Source: Dyadobacter tibetensis Y620-1
GTDB lineage: Bacteria > Bacteroidota > Bacteroidia > Cytophagales > Spirosomataceae
Assembly: GCF_000566685.1 (NCBI RefSeq)
Contig: NZ_AZQN01000001.1
Coordinates: 186,001-250,000, forward strand
Length of the DNA: 64,000 nt
Direction of reading: 5' to 3'
The position numbers and the translations under genes were made by a program. The notes under the pieces were generated by a model that saw only the letters and a list, made by a program, of their open reading frames with translations, did no database searches and had not been told where the DNA came from. Each line of letters begins with the position of its first letter. Within the stretch, counting starts at the first letter, position 1. This document shows, in pieces, positions 18,497 through 28,101 of this stretch.

Positions 18497-19639
18497 TTAA
18501 TACTTTTTATCAAGCCGTTTGAATGTATCTACCATTTCGTCGGCCACTACTGCACTGGCGAAGGGTTGGATCATTTCCCTGGAAGCCTGCCCCATCTTTT
18601 CAAGGGCTTCAGGGTGATCTATAAACCAGGTTAGCCTTTCGGTCAGTCCATGTTTGTCGCGGGGTGAAAAGGTAAAGCCATTTACGCCGTCATGAACGAG
18701 ATCCGGGCAGCAGCCACAAACCTCAGATACCAGCACGGGCATGCCACATACCATGGCTTCGTTGACCACCAATCCCCAGGGCTCAGATAGGCTGGGAAGG
18801 ACGAGAACCTTACTCTTAGCAAGATAGTGAGGCACTACATACCAGGGATGGCTTCCTTCCAAGATGATATTGGAATGAGCGGCTGCAAGCTGACTGATCT
18901 CTTCTTCCATCGGACCAGCACCAACCAGACGTAATTTCCAATGATGTCCCGGCCTGAGCACACTGAGTGCAATAAAGGCATTTATTAACGTAATAAGATT
19001 CTTTTCAGGCGACAGTCTTCCCACATATATAAATGCCGGTTCCTGGCTTACCGATGTCTGCGATGCTGCTCGATGATGGGCTAATATTTGCTCTTCATCC
19101 ACAACTGCAGCATGACGCACCGCTATTTTGTTGTCGGGGACACCCAGCGATTGTAAATATTGAGCGGAACTGCTACCGAAACAAAAACAGGCATCAGCGG
19201 TATTAACAATGAATCGTTTAATACTTTCTTTAACCGGCGATCTTTTATGATCTGCTGTGGAGGATTCAGATGAAAGTACTACTCTGACCCCTCGAATCCG
19301 GGCATAGAACATAAGTAAAACTTGAGCCCAGTCAAAATATCCAGTGATGTTGAGTACGGTAGGTTTAAATTCATGATAGGTACTAAACAAACTGGTAATC
19401 CGCTGTTTAAAAGTCACTTCTTCTAAACTCTGATCATGCAGTACTCGATAGGGATAGTTATAATTATACTTTTGATCATTGCTCTGCATGTTTTTACGGC
19501 TGGCCTCATAGAGGGCAATTTGAGCTACCATCATGGTGCTCTCAGTCTCTTTATCCTGCAAAGACTTATAAATTTCAGCAAAGAGTTTGGACTTGTAGTG
19601 TGCCCATAACTGATTATGTACGATTAAAATTCGCATCAT
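18497..19639 (-). CDS. Glycosyltransferase family 4
   Basis: This second 380-residue GT-B transferase is only distantly like its neighbour. The C-terminal Glycos_transf_1 domain (about 190-365) contains IYVGRLSPEKNL and LPSLSEPWGLVVNEAMVCG, with the E-x7-E donor motif. The N-terminal half is unusual for the family (MRILIVHNQLWAHYKSKLF). Two ATG codons are adjacent at the start, and the first overlaps the stop of the SGNH gene by four bases, so the two are translationally coupled. Confidence 0.88.
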   Translation of the reverse strand: MMRILIVHNQLWAHYKSKLFAEIYKSLQDKETESTMMVAQIALYEASRKNMQSNDQKYNYNYPYRVLHDQSLEEVTFKQRITSLFSTYHEFKPTVLNITGYFDWAQVLLMFYARIRGVRVVLSSESSTADHKRSPVKESIKRFIVNTADACFCFGSSSAQYLQSLGVPDNKIAVRHAAVVDEEQILAHHRAASQTSVSQEPAFIYVGRLSPEKNLITLINAFIALSVLRPGHHWKLRLVGAGPMEEEISQLAAAHSNIILEGSHPWYVVPHYLAKSKVLVLPSLSEPWGLVVNEAMVCGMPVLVSEVCGCCPDLVHDGVNGFTFSPRDKHGLTERLTWFIDHPEALEKMGQASREMIQPFASAVVADEMVDTFKRLDKKY

Positions 19640-20664
19640 TGCTGGGCGGTTAAATAGTTTAGAAACAGTGGGTAAAGCTGTTTTTCCAAAAATTTTTGCC
19701 CCATGCTATTATAATGTACTACATCCATGGGGCGATAATAAGTACTATCGATACCAAGTTCGAATTCGTTAACCAATCGAATATTATTATGTTGGGCAAA
19801 CTCTATAATTGACTGTCCCTGTTCATTAAAATGACCTAATGCGAGCTCTGAAGTTTCAGGATGAAGGTAAATAAAGAATGGTATTCCTTCTGCTTTGGCT
19901 ATAGAATCTAGTTCCGCATAGCCAGGATTAAAACCAATACCGTCCTTCTGTATGCCCTCATCAGCTATTTCTGTTGGTGTAGGGTTCGGGTCCGATGTAG
20001 GTATCGTGGTTTCTATTGTTTCAGGAGTTTCCTGAAATATTGATGCCATGGGTTCGAATATGCCTTTTTCTAAGCCATACCAGATAATATTGCGATAACG
20101 ATCCCATAACTCTATAAGAGCCAGTGGATACTGCTTTTCGGGATAGCCCGAATCGATACCTACAGGGCTTATATGAGACATGATATCGTGTGCATCATGA
20201 CTACTGGTGACCAAGCAGATTAACTTGGCATTGAAGGTTCCATATTTCTTGAGATAAGCTGCTATATTATCAGGCCCCCAGGATCCAGCAGATATATTCA
20301 AAACCTTGATTCCAGAATAACCTTCCGCCCTAAATCTTTTTTGAAGTAGGGTGGATGCAATGCTGTCCTGATCTGTCATACTTCCGCCATTGACTACGGA
20401 GTCTCCAATCAGTAGGATATTTAGCGTATCGGTAGGCTGAATTTCTTCGTTCCTCATGGAGAAGCTATTGGTTTTCACCACATTCCCAAAACGCTTGACA
20501 TCCTGATTAGGCGCATAAATATACTCAAAATCTGGATGACTTATATAAAGGGGAGAGTTGCAAAAACCAAACTGGAAACGCAAGAAAAACTCCAACAATC
20601 CGGCTAAGAGTAAGATAAGTAAGACAAACAGAAGGATGTTTTTTAACATATGGTCACGCGACAT
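19636..20664 (-). CDS. Membrane-anchored SGNH/GDSL-type hydrolase of the polysaccharide cluster
   Basis: This 342-residue protein has one N-terminal transmembrane segment (about 8-26) and a periplasmic SGNH-like domain. Block I is LLIGDSVVNGG (Ser near residue 89). A Gly/Asn block may be ISAGSWGPDN, and block V is MDVVHYNSMG with the Asp-x-x-His pair. Such proteins often add or remove acyl groups on extracellular glycans, which fits a cluster that also carries an acetyltransferase. A low-complexity Thr/Pro/Glu stretch (about 218-236) interrupts the domain. It is the first gene of the cluster in the direction of transcription. Confidence 0.72.
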   Translation of the reverse strand: MSRDHMLKNILLFVLLILLLAGLLEFFLRFQFGFCNSPLYISHPDFEYIYAPNQDVKRFGNVVKTNSFSMRNEEIQPTDTLNILLIGDSVVNGGSMTDQDSIASTLLQKRFRAEGYSGIKVLNISAGSWGPDNIAAYLKKYGTFNAKLICLVTSSHDAHDIMSHISPVGIDSGYPEKQYPLALIELWDRYRNIIWYGLEKGIFEPMASIFQETPETIETTIPTSDPNPTPTEIADEGIQKDGIGFNPGYAELDSIAKAEGIPFFIYLHPETSELALGHFNEQGQSIIEFAQHNNIRLVNEFELGIDSTYYRPMDVVHYNSMGQKFLEKQLYPLFLNYLTAQQ

Positions 20665-20683
20665 TCTGAGTCGTAACAGGCCG

Positions 20684-20691
20684 CAAATTTA
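20684..20691 (-). promoter_or_regulatory. Possible -7 element before the polysaccharide cluster
   Basis: Read on the minus strand, this is TAAATTTG, a match to TAnnTTTG, about 20 bases before the SGNH start. No convincing -33 element is seen at the right distance, so this is tentative. Confidence 0.35.
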
Positions 20692-20759
20692 GAATTACTT
20701 TTTATATTATACCTTTTAGTACTAGCTAAAGCCTAATCAATACGTATGCTACAGTGACT

Positions 20760-21128
20760 TTAGATCATTTCTATTAATTCTATCCTATTTCCAAATGGAT
20801 CCCAGAAAGAGAAACGCTTACGATCGGGTATTTGACTGTCGGGACGGATCTTTACCTGAGCCTCCAGCAGCTTCAGACGAGCCGCCTCCAGGTCGGTCAC
20901 AACGAAAGCAGAATGCCTTTGTGACAGGGGACCAGGCTGATCTTCGGCTCTGATATGGAGTTGGATATTGCCTATTTGATACCATATAGCTCCATTGGGA
21001 ATCGGGTAGCCCAAATCGGTTAATTCTTTCAGACCTAGTGTACCTCCGTAAAAAGCCCTTGCTTCATCTTCCTTTCCAGGAGGAAAGCAGATCATGACGT
21101 GGTCTATTCTTTCAAAATTTATATTCAT
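20760..21128 (-). CDS. VOC (glyoxalase/bleomycin-resistance) family protein
   Basis: This 122-residue protein has the two beta-alpha-beta-beta-beta units of the vicinal oxygen chelate fold. FERIDHVMICFPPG carries the first metal-ligand His, and FWDPFGNRIELIEM carries the C-terminal Glu. Members include lyases, dioxygenases and drug-binding proteins, so the specific role cannot be assigned. It is a small stand-alone gene 30 bases downstream of ribF on the same strand and may be its last cotranscribed member. Confidence 0.8.
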   Translation of the reverse strand: MNINFERIDHVMICFPPGKEDEARAFYGGTLGLKELTDLGYPIPNGAIWYQIGNIQLHIRAEDQPGPLSQRHSAFVVTDLEAARLKLLEAQVKIRPDSQIPDRKRFSFWDPFGNRIELIEMI

Positions 21129-21158
21129 GTTAAAGGAAAGTGAGCAAGGATAATTGTC

Positions 21159-22091
21159 CTATTGAGTGCTGAAATACTTTTTAACCCAGGACTCATCCGC
21201 TTTGATACCAGCAATTAGATGATCTAAAGTATCGAATTTTCTTTCCGATCTGACGAATGCGTGGAGCTCAATGGTCAGTTCTTCTCCATAAATGTCCTTG
21301 TCAAATTCGAAAATATTTGCCTCGATTGTTCGAGATATTCCGTCTACCGTAGGGCGCACGCCGATGTTGAGCATGCCTGTATAGATAGAATCTTTATGAG
21401 TGGCCTTTATAGCGTACACGCCATTAGCCGGGATGAGTTTATATACCTCGGGAATCTGCATATTAGCCGTGGGAAAACCAAGCTTTCGGCCCAATTGCTT
21501 TCCTTTTACAATCGTACCCGTTATAGAATAGGGCCGTCCGAGGAGTTCCTGAGCCTCATGGACATTACCGGAAAGCAGAGCACGACGTATTCTAGAGGAA
21601 CTAATGGCCATATCTTCAATGTCCTGACGCGGAATTTCCTCCACTTCAAAGCCAAAGCCCTGACAATTGGATTGTAAAAACTCGAAACTACCCTCCCGGT
21701 TTCTTCCAAAACGGTGATCATAGCCTATTACCAACTTCTTGGTTCCGATCTTTTCTACCAAAATTTGCTCAATAAAAGCCAATGAAGAAAGCTCAGAAAA
21801 AGACCTGGTAAATGGTATAATCACCAAATGGTCGATACTGAGCGCCGATAATAGGGCTATCTTTTCTTCTATAGTTGTCAATAATTGTAATTCGTGGGCA
21901 GGTTCAGAAACCACCATCCTGGGGTGTGGCCAATAGGTTACTACAACCGATTCTCCGGCTTGCTGTTTACTTAGTTCGTTTAAACGGGCCAAGATTTTCT
22001 GATGGCCTAGATGCACTCCGTCAAACGTGCCGCTGGTAACAACGGCATTGGGGAGCTTCTGTAATGTATCAAGGTGCTGGTGAATTTTCAT
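21159..22091 (-). CDS. ribF: Bifunctional riboflavin kinase / FAD synthetase
   Basis: RibF phosphorylates riboflavin to FMN and then adenylylates it to FAD. The 310-residue protein has the usual two domains: an N-terminal nucleotidyltransferase (about 1-180) with GTFDGVHLGHQ (the HxGH site) and GYDHRFGRNREG, and a C-terminal flavokinase (about 185-305) with GKQLGRKLGFPTAN and GVYAIKA. Length is typical. Its ATG shares a base with the truB stop (22091), so the two are translationally coupled. The local order ftsX, DUF3098, uppP, truB, ribF is common in Bacteroidota. Confidence 0.95.
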   Translation of the reverse strand: MKIHQHLDTLQKLPNAVVTSGTFDGVHLGHQKILARLNELSKQQAGESVVVTYWPHPRMVVSEPAHELQLLTTIEEKIALLSALSIDHLVIIPFTRSFSELSSLAFIEQILVEKIGTKKLVIGYDHRFGRNREGSFEFLQSNCQGFGFEVEEIPRQDIEDMAISSSRIRRALLSGNVHEAQELLGRPYSITGTIVKGKQLGRKLGFPTANMQIPEVYKLIPANGVYAIKATHKDSIYTGMLNIGVRPTVDGISRTIEANIFEFDKDIYGEELTIELHAFVRSERKFDTLDHLIAGIKADESWVKKYFSTQ

Positions 22092-22789
22092 TACTCTGTT
22101 GGCAAATTGAGCTCTTCTCTTTTTGCCTGAATAAAGGCGGTAAGGTCTGAGGCCTGTTCCACAGAAAAATCTCCAATACGGGTGCGCCGCAGAGCGGATA
22201 GATATGCCCCACTGCCCGTTAGGCTACCAAAATCGCGAACCATGCTTCGTATATATGTTCCTTTGGTACAGATAATTCTGAAATGAATTGTAGGAAATTC
22301 ATTCGAATTTATTTCGAAAAGACTGATGGTTACCGCTCGTTTTTTAATTTCCACAGTTTCACCTCTGCGGGCTTTTTTATACAGTCGTTCTCCATCGACC
22401 TTAACAGCTGAATAGATAGGAGGGGTCTGCTCTATATCTCCGGTAAGCTTCATTCGGGCCTCTTCCAAAAGATGCTCGTCAATATGATCAAGGGGGAATT
22501 CTGCGTCAAACTCCGTTTCCAAGTCAATAGAAGGCGTTGTTTTTCCCAGTACAAAGGTGCCTGTATATTCCTTTTCCTGTGCCTGATAAGTGTCAATCTG
22601 CTTGGTTTTCTTGCCTGTGCAGAGAATCAAAAGCCCTGTAGCCAAGGGATCCAAAGTTCCAGCATGACCAATTTTTTTGAACTTACAGGCGCGCTTTAAT
22701 TTATTGGCCACGTCGAAGGAGGTCCATGTCAGAGGTTTGTCAATTAATATTACCTCACCTTCGTCGGGAATGGGTTGTTCTGTATTCAA
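22091..22789 (-). CDS. truB: tRNA pseudouridine-55 synthase
   Basis: TruB converts U55 in the T-loop of tRNAs to pseudouridine. In 232 residues it carries the N-terminal IDKPLTWTSFDV and the catalytic HAGTLDPLATGLL with nucleophile Asp47. GTYIRSMVRDFG follows in the second half. Length matches the short Bacteroidota form, which lacks the extended C-terminal PUA-like domain. It lies between uppP and ribF, 33 bases from uppP. Confidence 0.95.
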   Translation of the reverse strand: MNTEQPIPDEGEVILIDKPLTWTSFDVANKLKRACKFKKIGHAGTLDPLATGLLILCTGKKTKQIDTYQAQEKEYTGTFVLGKTTPSIDLETEFDAEFPLDHIDEHLLEEARMKLTGDIEQTPPIYSAVKVDGERLYKKARRGETVEIKKRAVTISLFEINSNEFPTIHFRIICTKGTYIRSMVRDFGSLTGSGAYLSALRRTRIGDFSVEQASDLTAFIQAKREELNLPTE

Positions 22790-22822
22790 AATTCTATATT
22801 ATTCATTTAGAGATAGGGTAGT

Positions 22823-23602
22823 CTATACAATGTCTAGCTTATACCCAGAAGCCAAAAGGCCCAGCAATACCAGCCCCAGTACGATACGGTAGTAGCCAAA
22901 TACTTTAAAACCATACTTGGTCAGAAAGGAAATGAAAAACTTAATGGCCATCATGGCTACCACAAAGGCTACCAGGTTTCCGATCAATAAGGTTTGAATA
23001 TCGGATGCTTGAATGGTATCGTAGGTCTTCAAAAGTTTGTAACCCCCTGCAGCTGCCATGGTAGGAACCGCAAGAAAGAAGGAAAATTCTGCAGCTTGTT
23101 TCCGTGATAATCCTTGTATCATACCACCAATGATAGTAGACGCCGACCTGGATACACCGGGTATCATGGCTATGCATTGAAATAGGCCAATTTTCAATGC
23201 TTCAAAATAGCTGATTTCTCTGTCCTCAGCATCTTCATTAGCAATGCGATCGATAAATACGAGTATGATACCCCCTACCAATAAAGATACGGCTACCACG
23301 ACCACGCTTTCCAACATCGCATCGATCAGATCGTTGAGCAAAAAGCCAAAAAAGGCTGCCGGTAAGAAAGCAATAAAGAGTTTGAAATAAAATTGTGTAC
23401 TCTGAAAAAATCGTTTCCAATAAAGTACGATCACCGACAGTATGGCCCCAAACTGAATGTTCACGGTAAACATTTTGGTAAACTCCAAATGACTGATCCC
23501 CATAAATGATGAGGCGATAATCATATGTCCGGTGGAAGAGACTGGTAAAAATTCTGTGATTCCTTCTATGATAGCCAGGATAATTGCTTGCCAGATTGTC
23601 AT
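22823..23602 (-). CDS. uppP: Undecaprenyl-diphosphatase (UppP/BacA)
   Basis: This membrane enzyme removes the terminal phosphate of undecaprenyl pyrophosphate, recycling the lipid carrier for peptidoglycan and surface glycans. The 259-residue protein is almost entirely hydrophobic. It shows the BacA motifs [18 protein letters not shown] (Glu/Ser/His near residues 13-27) and [10 protein letters not shown] (near 144-153). Its start overlaps the DUF3098 gene stop by four bases. Confidence 0.95.
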   Translation of the reverse strand: MTIWQAIILAIIEGITEFLPVSSTGHMIIASSFMGISHLEFTKMFTVNIQFGAILSVIVLYWKRFFQSTQFYFKLFIAFLPAAFFGFLLNDLIDAMLESVVVVAVSLLVGGIILVFIDRIANEDAEDREISYFEALKIGLFQCIAMIPGVSRSASTIIGGMIQGLSRKQAAEFSFFLAVPTMAAAGGYKLLKTYDTIQASDIQTLLIGNLVAFVVAMMAIKFFISFLTKYGFKVFGYYRIVLGLVLLGLLASGYKLDIV

Positions 23603-23838
23603 GCCTTAGGTTTACGTAAAATAGCCCAAAATTCGATTACAAAGCCCAAAATGGTAATTAGAGGCCCTACCGTTAATCCTAAGATGCCAAAGCCAAATTC
23701 TTCAGTGTCCAGGGTCATGATCAGGAATCCACCCAATATGATGGCGATGCCCACCAGCATAGTAGTATAGTTGCTTGCCGCAAAGGGCATTTGCTCTTTA
23801 GCTGGACGGAAGCTGTTCTCTGTTTTTCGAAATTCCAT
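23599..23838 (-). CDS. DUF3098 family small membrane protein
   Basis: This 79-residue protein has a polar N-terminus and two predicted transmembrane segments (about 24-43 and 50-73) that end in a basic tail. It matches the DUF3098 family, restricted largely to Bacteroidota and nearly always found between ftsX and uppP. No function is established; the context suggests a part in envelope or division processes. It overlaps uppP by four bases. Confidence 0.8.
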   Translation of the reverse strand: MEFRKTENSFRPAKEQMPFAASNYTTMLVGIAIILGGFLIMTLDTEEFGFGILGLTVGPLITILGFVIEFWAILRKPKA

Positions 23839-23866
23839 GTAATACGTTAGTTAATAATTTATACAA

Positions 23867-24745
23867 TTAATAAAGTTGGTCAAGGGACATTTTCAAATAC
23901 CGGTTCAAGGACTGATAGGTACTGGCAAGACCGATTAATAGACCCAGAATGACCACTACCCCGACCAAGATGATCAGTTTGTCGTACTCCTGTAATACTG
24001 CCAATCCTTCAATATTCTTCACAGCAAGTTGTTGCAAGAAAATAAGAAGGGCAGAAGCGACTATTCCACCGACCAAACCTTGCATGGCTCCGCGCATTAG
24101 ATAGGGGCGTTGAATGAATCCGTCAGTGGCACCAACCAGTTGCATACTCCTTATTAGAAAGCGTTGAGAGTAAATGGCCAACTTAATAGTATTATTTACT
24201 AGCAAGACAATAATTACCAGCATAATCAGAGCAAAACTGGCAAGCACCGTATAAATCTTGGTAACGTTCCTGTTGATATTATCTGCTAAATCTTCCTGAT
24301 AGACCACTTCATAAACCCCTGAAATAGTTTCCAAATCCTTTTTGATGGCCTGAAGTTTAACCTCTTCAAAAAAGTCTTCTCCAATTTTTATCCTGTAACT
24401 ATCTCTCAACGGGTTTTCTCCCAGCAGGGTGGTAAAATCTTCTTTGGTCCCTTCAATAAATTCCTTGGCGGCCTCCTCTTTAGAAACAAAAGAAATAGCT
24501 TGCGTATCGGATCCTTTGAGTACATACGCCTTCGGTTGTATCTGGGCCAGTATAGAGTCCTGGCCTGGCTTGGATACATCCTTATCAATAAATACCCGTA
24601 CTTCAATATTTTCCCGGATAATGGAAACCAGTTTTTTGGACTGAACAACGAGAAGACCACAAAATCCTATCAGGAATAAGGCAGCACTTAAACTCATCAC
24701 AATCATGGCGTTAGGATAACTGCCAATTTTCTTTTTCTTAGGCAT
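23867..24745 (-). CDS. ftsX: Cell division protein FtsX
   Basis: FtsX is the permease-like partner of FtsE and couples division to peptidoglycan hydrolase activation. The 292-residue protein starts with a basic cytoplasmic tail and a first membrane helix (about 20-40). A periplasmic domain (about 42-165) and three C-terminal membrane helices of the FtsX/MacB type follow. No ftsE is in the window, which is usual in this phylum. The reading frame extends to 24829, but ATG 24745 (MPKKKKIGSYPN) gives the standard N-terminus. Confidence 0.92.
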   Translation of the reverse strand: MPKKKKIGSYPNAMIVMSLSAALFLIGFCGLLVVQSKKLVSIIRENIEVRVFIDKDVSKPGQDSILAQIQPKAYVLKGSDTQAISFVSKEEAAKEFIEGTKEDFTTLLGENPLRDSYRIKIGEDFFEEVKLQAIKKDLETISGVYEVVYQEDLADNINRNVTKIYTVLASFALIMLVIIVLLVNNTIKLAIYSQRFLIRSMQLVGATDGFIQRPYLMRGAMQGLVGGIVASALLIFLQQLAVKNIEGLAVLQEYDKLIILVGVVVILGLLIGLASTYQSLNRYLKMSLDQLY

Positions 24746-24872
24746 ATAGCAAGTAATTTCAGTCGGTCCGAAACGCAACCTGCAGAATCGAATGAGACAA
24801 AAGTAGTATTTAATCGGCACTCTGGCCATTTATATAGGCCGCCTTAACTATTTTTAACGGTTGACCCTTATT

Positions 24873-25466
24873 TTAATTGCGGCTCCCCATTTCATCTCTA
24901 ATTTTTGCAGCTTTTTCATAGTCCTCATGAAGCAATGCTTCATCTAATAATTTTTGTAAGGCATCGAATGACATGTCCCGAAGTTTCTCCTGCTTTTTGG
25001 GAGCATCTACATTTTCGATGATTTCTTCATCATCATCGGACTCCTCCTCCAGGTCAGTGTTGGCTACCAGTCCAGCTTCCGACATAATGGATTCCGTGGT
25101 GTAAATGGGTATATCGAAACGTAAGCCAATAGCGATGGCATCGGAAGGGCGGGCATCGACTTCCACTTCTCTTACTTTGTCGGTACAGATTATTTTTGCA
25201 TAAAAAATACCTTCCCTAAGTTCCGAAATGAATATCTCCTTGAGCGTATAGTTCATACCATCGGCAAAAGACTTAAACAAATCGTGCGTCATAGGTCGAT
25301 TGGGGACGATATTTTCTATCTGAACGGCAATAGCCTGGGCCTCGAATACGCCAATTATGATTGGTAGTCGACGGTTTCCCATTTCTTCTCCTAATACTAA
25401 AGCGAAGGAGCCTGCCTGCGACTGGCTGGGACTAAGACCCAATATTTCTAACTTAATCTTTTTCAC
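24873..25466 (-). CDS. Bifunctional nuclease-domain protein (DUF151) with UVR motif
   Basis: The 197-residue protein has an N-terminal DUF151/BFN domain (about 1-130) with LPIIIGVFEAQAIA and the signature VDARPSDAIAIGLRF. An acidic linker (about 138-150) and a C-terminal UvrB/UvrC-like motif (about 163-195, LLDEALLHEDYEKAAKIRDEM) follow. DUF151 proteins are described as having nuclease activity in plants and Thermotoga; the role here is inferred. The UVR motif suggests contact with UvrB-like partners. The start codon is GTG at 25466; no better ATG is near. Confidence 0.85.
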   Translation of the reverse strand: MKKIKLEILGLSPSQSQAGSFALVLGEEMGNRRLPIIIGVFEAQAIAVQIENIVPNRPMTHDLFKSFADGMNYTLKEIFISELREGIFYAKIICTDKVREVEVDARPSDAIAIGLRFDIPIYTTESIMSEAGLVANTDLEEESDDDEEIIENVDAPKKQEKLRDMSFDALQKLLDEALLHEDYEKAAKIRDEMGSRN

Positions 25467-25616
25467 GTGATATATAATTTGTTAGCCTTCAGGATTTCAG
25501 GCCTTTCTTTTATTGCTAATCTGATTTATCGGGCTTCTCAGTCCCAAACCTCAAGTCATTCCTATGCCTCACAGGTTTGATTGGTATAGATGGATCCCAA
25601 TCTGACGCAAAAATAA

Positions 25617-25654
25617 ATAACCTGCCCTGCATAAAAAAATGCAAAACAGGTTAT
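25617..25654 (-). terminator. Probable terminator of the etfB-etfA transcript
   Basis: Outer arms ATAACCTG/CAGGTTAT and inner arms TGCAT/ATGCA form an interrupted hairpin. On the minus strand it is followed by TTATTTTT. It lies about 105 bases beyond the etfA stop. Confidence 0.55.
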
Positions 25655-25758
25655 CTCCGGGAAGTAATACAATTAATGTTACTACAATCGTTTTAAATGG
25701 CTCAAATTCTTCTTATTAGCTGGCGCCAAATGGTCTGAACTAATTTCGAAATGAAAAT

Positions 25759-26724
25759 CTATCGATTTTTAATTGCTTCTGTAAGTTTCGGAAGAATTTC
25801 GAATACATCACCAACAATACCATAATCTGCAGCCTTGAAGAAAGGTGCTTCAGGATCTTTGTTGATAACCACAATACATTTGGATCCATTTACTCCTGCC
25901 AGATGCTGAATGGCTCCCGAGATTCCACAGGCAATATACAAATTGGGTGCTACCTTAATTCCGGTTTGACCGATATGTTCATGATGAGGTCTCCAGTCTA
26001 AATCAGAAACTGGCTTCGAGCATCCTGTGGCTGCCCCCAGGGCGGAGGCCAGTTCCAGTAGGGGTTGCCAATGTTCGGGTCCTTTCATACCCCGTCCCCC
26101 GGACACTATTATGTCTGCATCGGTGAGCAGGATGTCGCCTGTTGCCTTTTCAGTGTCTTGAACGGTGGCTTTAAAGTCTTTATCATTTAATGTTGGCGAA
26201 AAGGTCTCTACGACTGCGGTGTCGGTAGTAGGAGTCACTTCGATAGTATTTTTATTTACGACCAATATCTTGATCTTCGAGGTAATCCTGGTGTCGGAAA
26301 AGGCTTTCCCGGTAAAGATGCTCCGTTGGACTGTAAGGCCATCACCATCAAAGCTGGGAAGTGCAGTTACACCCGATACGATTCCAGCCTTTAATTTTGC
26401 AGCGGCACGGGCGGCAACCGCATCTGCCAGTCCGGATTTGGCGAGAATAATCAGTTCACTAGATTCCTGCTGAATTACCTCGGCCAATATGCTGGCATAT
26501 GCCATGCTATTATCATGCTCTAATTTGGAGTCAGCAGCATGTAGTACCCTGGAGGCTCCGAAGTTTCCTGCTTTTTCCGCCTCAGAGGGGTCTATATCAC
26601 CCATGACGAGTGCGGTAACCTCGCCACCTTGCGCATTAGCTACCGCTTTAGCATAAGCAATAGCTTCCTGAGCATTTTTCTTTATCGCCTTGTTTTCTGT
26701 TTCTATAAATACGAGAATAGACAT
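25759..26724 (-). CDS. etfA: Electron transfer flavoprotein, alpha subunit
   Basis: EtfA pairs with EtfB to carry electrons from acyl-CoA dehydrogenases to the respiratory chain. The 321-residue protein has an N-terminal ETF domain and a C-terminal FAD-binding domain (about 195-315) with VSGGRGMKG, QTGIKVAPNLYIACGISGAIQH and INKDPEAPFF. All are standard FAD contacts. The frame begins with a TTG at 26748; ATG 26724 (MSILVFIET) is the expected start. It follows etfB after a 48-base gap. Confidence 0.95.
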   Translation of the reverse strand: MSILVFIETENKAIKKNAQEAIAYAKAVANAQGGEVTALVMGDIDPSEAEKAGNFGASRVLHAADSKLEHDNSMAYASILAEVIQQESSELIILAKSGLADAVAARAAAKLKAGIVSGVTALPSFDGDGLTVQRSIFTGKAFSDTRITSKIKILVVNKNTIEVTPTTDTAVVETFSPTLNDKDFKATVQDTEKATGDILLTDADIIVSGGRGMKGPEHWQPLLELASALGAATGCSKPVSDLDWRPHHEHIGQTGIKVAPNLYIACGISGAIQHLAGVNGSKCIVVINKDPEAPFFKAADYGIVGDVFEILPKLTEAIKNR

Positions 26725-26772
26725 GATGTCGGTATTTTTAATTTTCAAATAAATTGGATCGGGATCTGTACC

Positions 26773-27510
26773 TTAAAGTACTTTTGCCTCGGTCTGTAAT
26801 AAATTCACCAGACTGGCCACATCATCGGAGCTTATCATCTTACAAGCCCCTTTGGGTGCAGGCAAACTGAAACCGGTTGGCTCGGTATGACTCTTTGCAT
26901 CGGTCGGCTCTACAACAGTTAATGGCTTGGACCTTGCCGTCATGATACCGCGCATATTGGGAATTTTCCATTCAGCGATTGGCTCCTGACAACCCAGTAC
27001 TAAGGGGAGGTCGCAAGTGAGTAACTCCTTTCCCCCTTCTATTTCCCGGGTAATCGAAGCTGTACTTCCATTAATTTCAAGTTTCATAACAGGAGAATAG
27101 GAGGGTATATCTAGCATTTCTCCTACGAGTCCATGAACGACCCCACTGTTATAATCCAGGCTTTCCCGTCCCATTAAAATGAGATCATACTGACCTTCTT
27201 TGGCGATGGCAGCAATCTGCTCAGCGGTGCTGTAGGAATCTATAGGTTCCATATTGATTCGGATAGCATCGTCGGCTCCGATGGCTAAGGCTTTCCTTAT
27301 CTGGGGTTCAGCATCTGCCAGGCCGACGTGGAGCACCGTTAGGGTTCCTCCACTCTGATCTCTTAGTTCAACCCCACGAGCCAGAGCATAATCGTCATAG
27401 GGACCTATAATATGAGGAAGGCCTGCCTTGTTAATGGATTTTTGATCATCGCTGAGTGATATTTTAGCTGTCGTGTCGGGTACGTTGGTGATACAAACTA
27501 ATATTTTCAT
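26773..27510 (-). CDS. etfB: Electron transfer flavoprotein, beta subunit
   Basis: EtfB binds AMP and forms the heterodimer with EtfA. The 245-residue product starts MKILVCITNVPDT and has the ETF_beta signature region with LPLVLGCQEPIAEWKIPNMRGIM near residues 170-195. Length is normal. ATG 27510 is used because the longer frame to 27561 adds a charged, non-conserved leader. It is the first gene of the etfBA pair and is divergent from the TPR gene at 27605. Confidence 0.95.
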   Translation of the reverse strand: MKILVCITNVPDTTAKISLSDDQKSINKAGLPHIIGPYDDYALARGVELRDQSGGTLTVLHVGLADAEPQIRKALAIGADDAIRINMEPIDSYSTAEQIAAIAKEGQYDLILMGRESLDYNSGVVHGLVGEMLDIPSYSPVMKLEINGSTASITREIEGGKELLTCDLPLVLGCQEPIAEWKIPNMRGIMTARSKPLTVVEPTDAKSHTEPTGFSLPAPKGACKMISSDDVASLVNLLQTEAKVL

Positions 27511-27604
27511 GTTTCTTTTCGATTCTAAATTGATTTTTCTAAGGCTATCTTTGTGATGCAATATACAGAAAATCTGAAATAGTATGCAAGCATAATAAGT
27601 AGTT

Positions 27605-27931
27605 ATGGAAAATTCATTATTAGATAATTTATTGGCATTTTACCGGGAAGACCCTGAAGATCCTTTTAATATTTATGCTCTGGCATTAGAATACTTAAAG
27701 TCTGACCTGCATCAGGCAGCTCAACTCTTTGATCGTCTGTTAATAGAGTTTCCCGACTATCTGCCTACCTATTATCATGCTGCGGCCTTGCAGGTAGAAA
27801 TGGATAAAATTGATAGGGCAGAGGAGGTTTATGAAGCGGGAATTGCTATGGCCCAAAAACAGGGGAACGGTAAAGCAAAACAGGAATTGGTGAATGCCTA
27901 TCGTTCATTTCTGGATGAACTGGAGGATTAG
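27605..27931 (+). CDS. Small tetratricopeptide-repeat protein
   Basis: This 108-residue soluble protein is made of about two to three TPR-like helical pairs (DPFNIYALALEYLK, AAQLFDRLLIEFPDYLPTYYHAA, RAEEVYEAGIAMA). Such short TPR proteins are common in Bacteroidota and serve as interaction modules; the partner is unknown. There is no signal peptide. TATCTTTG at 27546-27553 fits the -7 consensus and lies about 50 bases before the ATG. Confidence 0.8.
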   Translation: MENSLLDNLLAFYREDPEDPFNIYALALEYLKSDLHQAAQLFDRLLIEFPDYLPTYYHAAALQVEMDKIDRAEEVYEAGIAMAQKQGNGKAKQELVNAYRSFLDELED

Positions 27932-28101
27932 AGGGGCTAAGGATAATTTGGTTTTCTCCTGTATTTGCGCTAATTTTACGCATAATTGTCGGCGAGCATT
28001 TCAATTGACTCTTTTAGAGTAGCATTACATTTCCTCTTGAATTTTTAAAAGCGAATCGTAGTATATCAAGATCTTCAGAAAATGGGGATCATATTTTTAT
28101 A

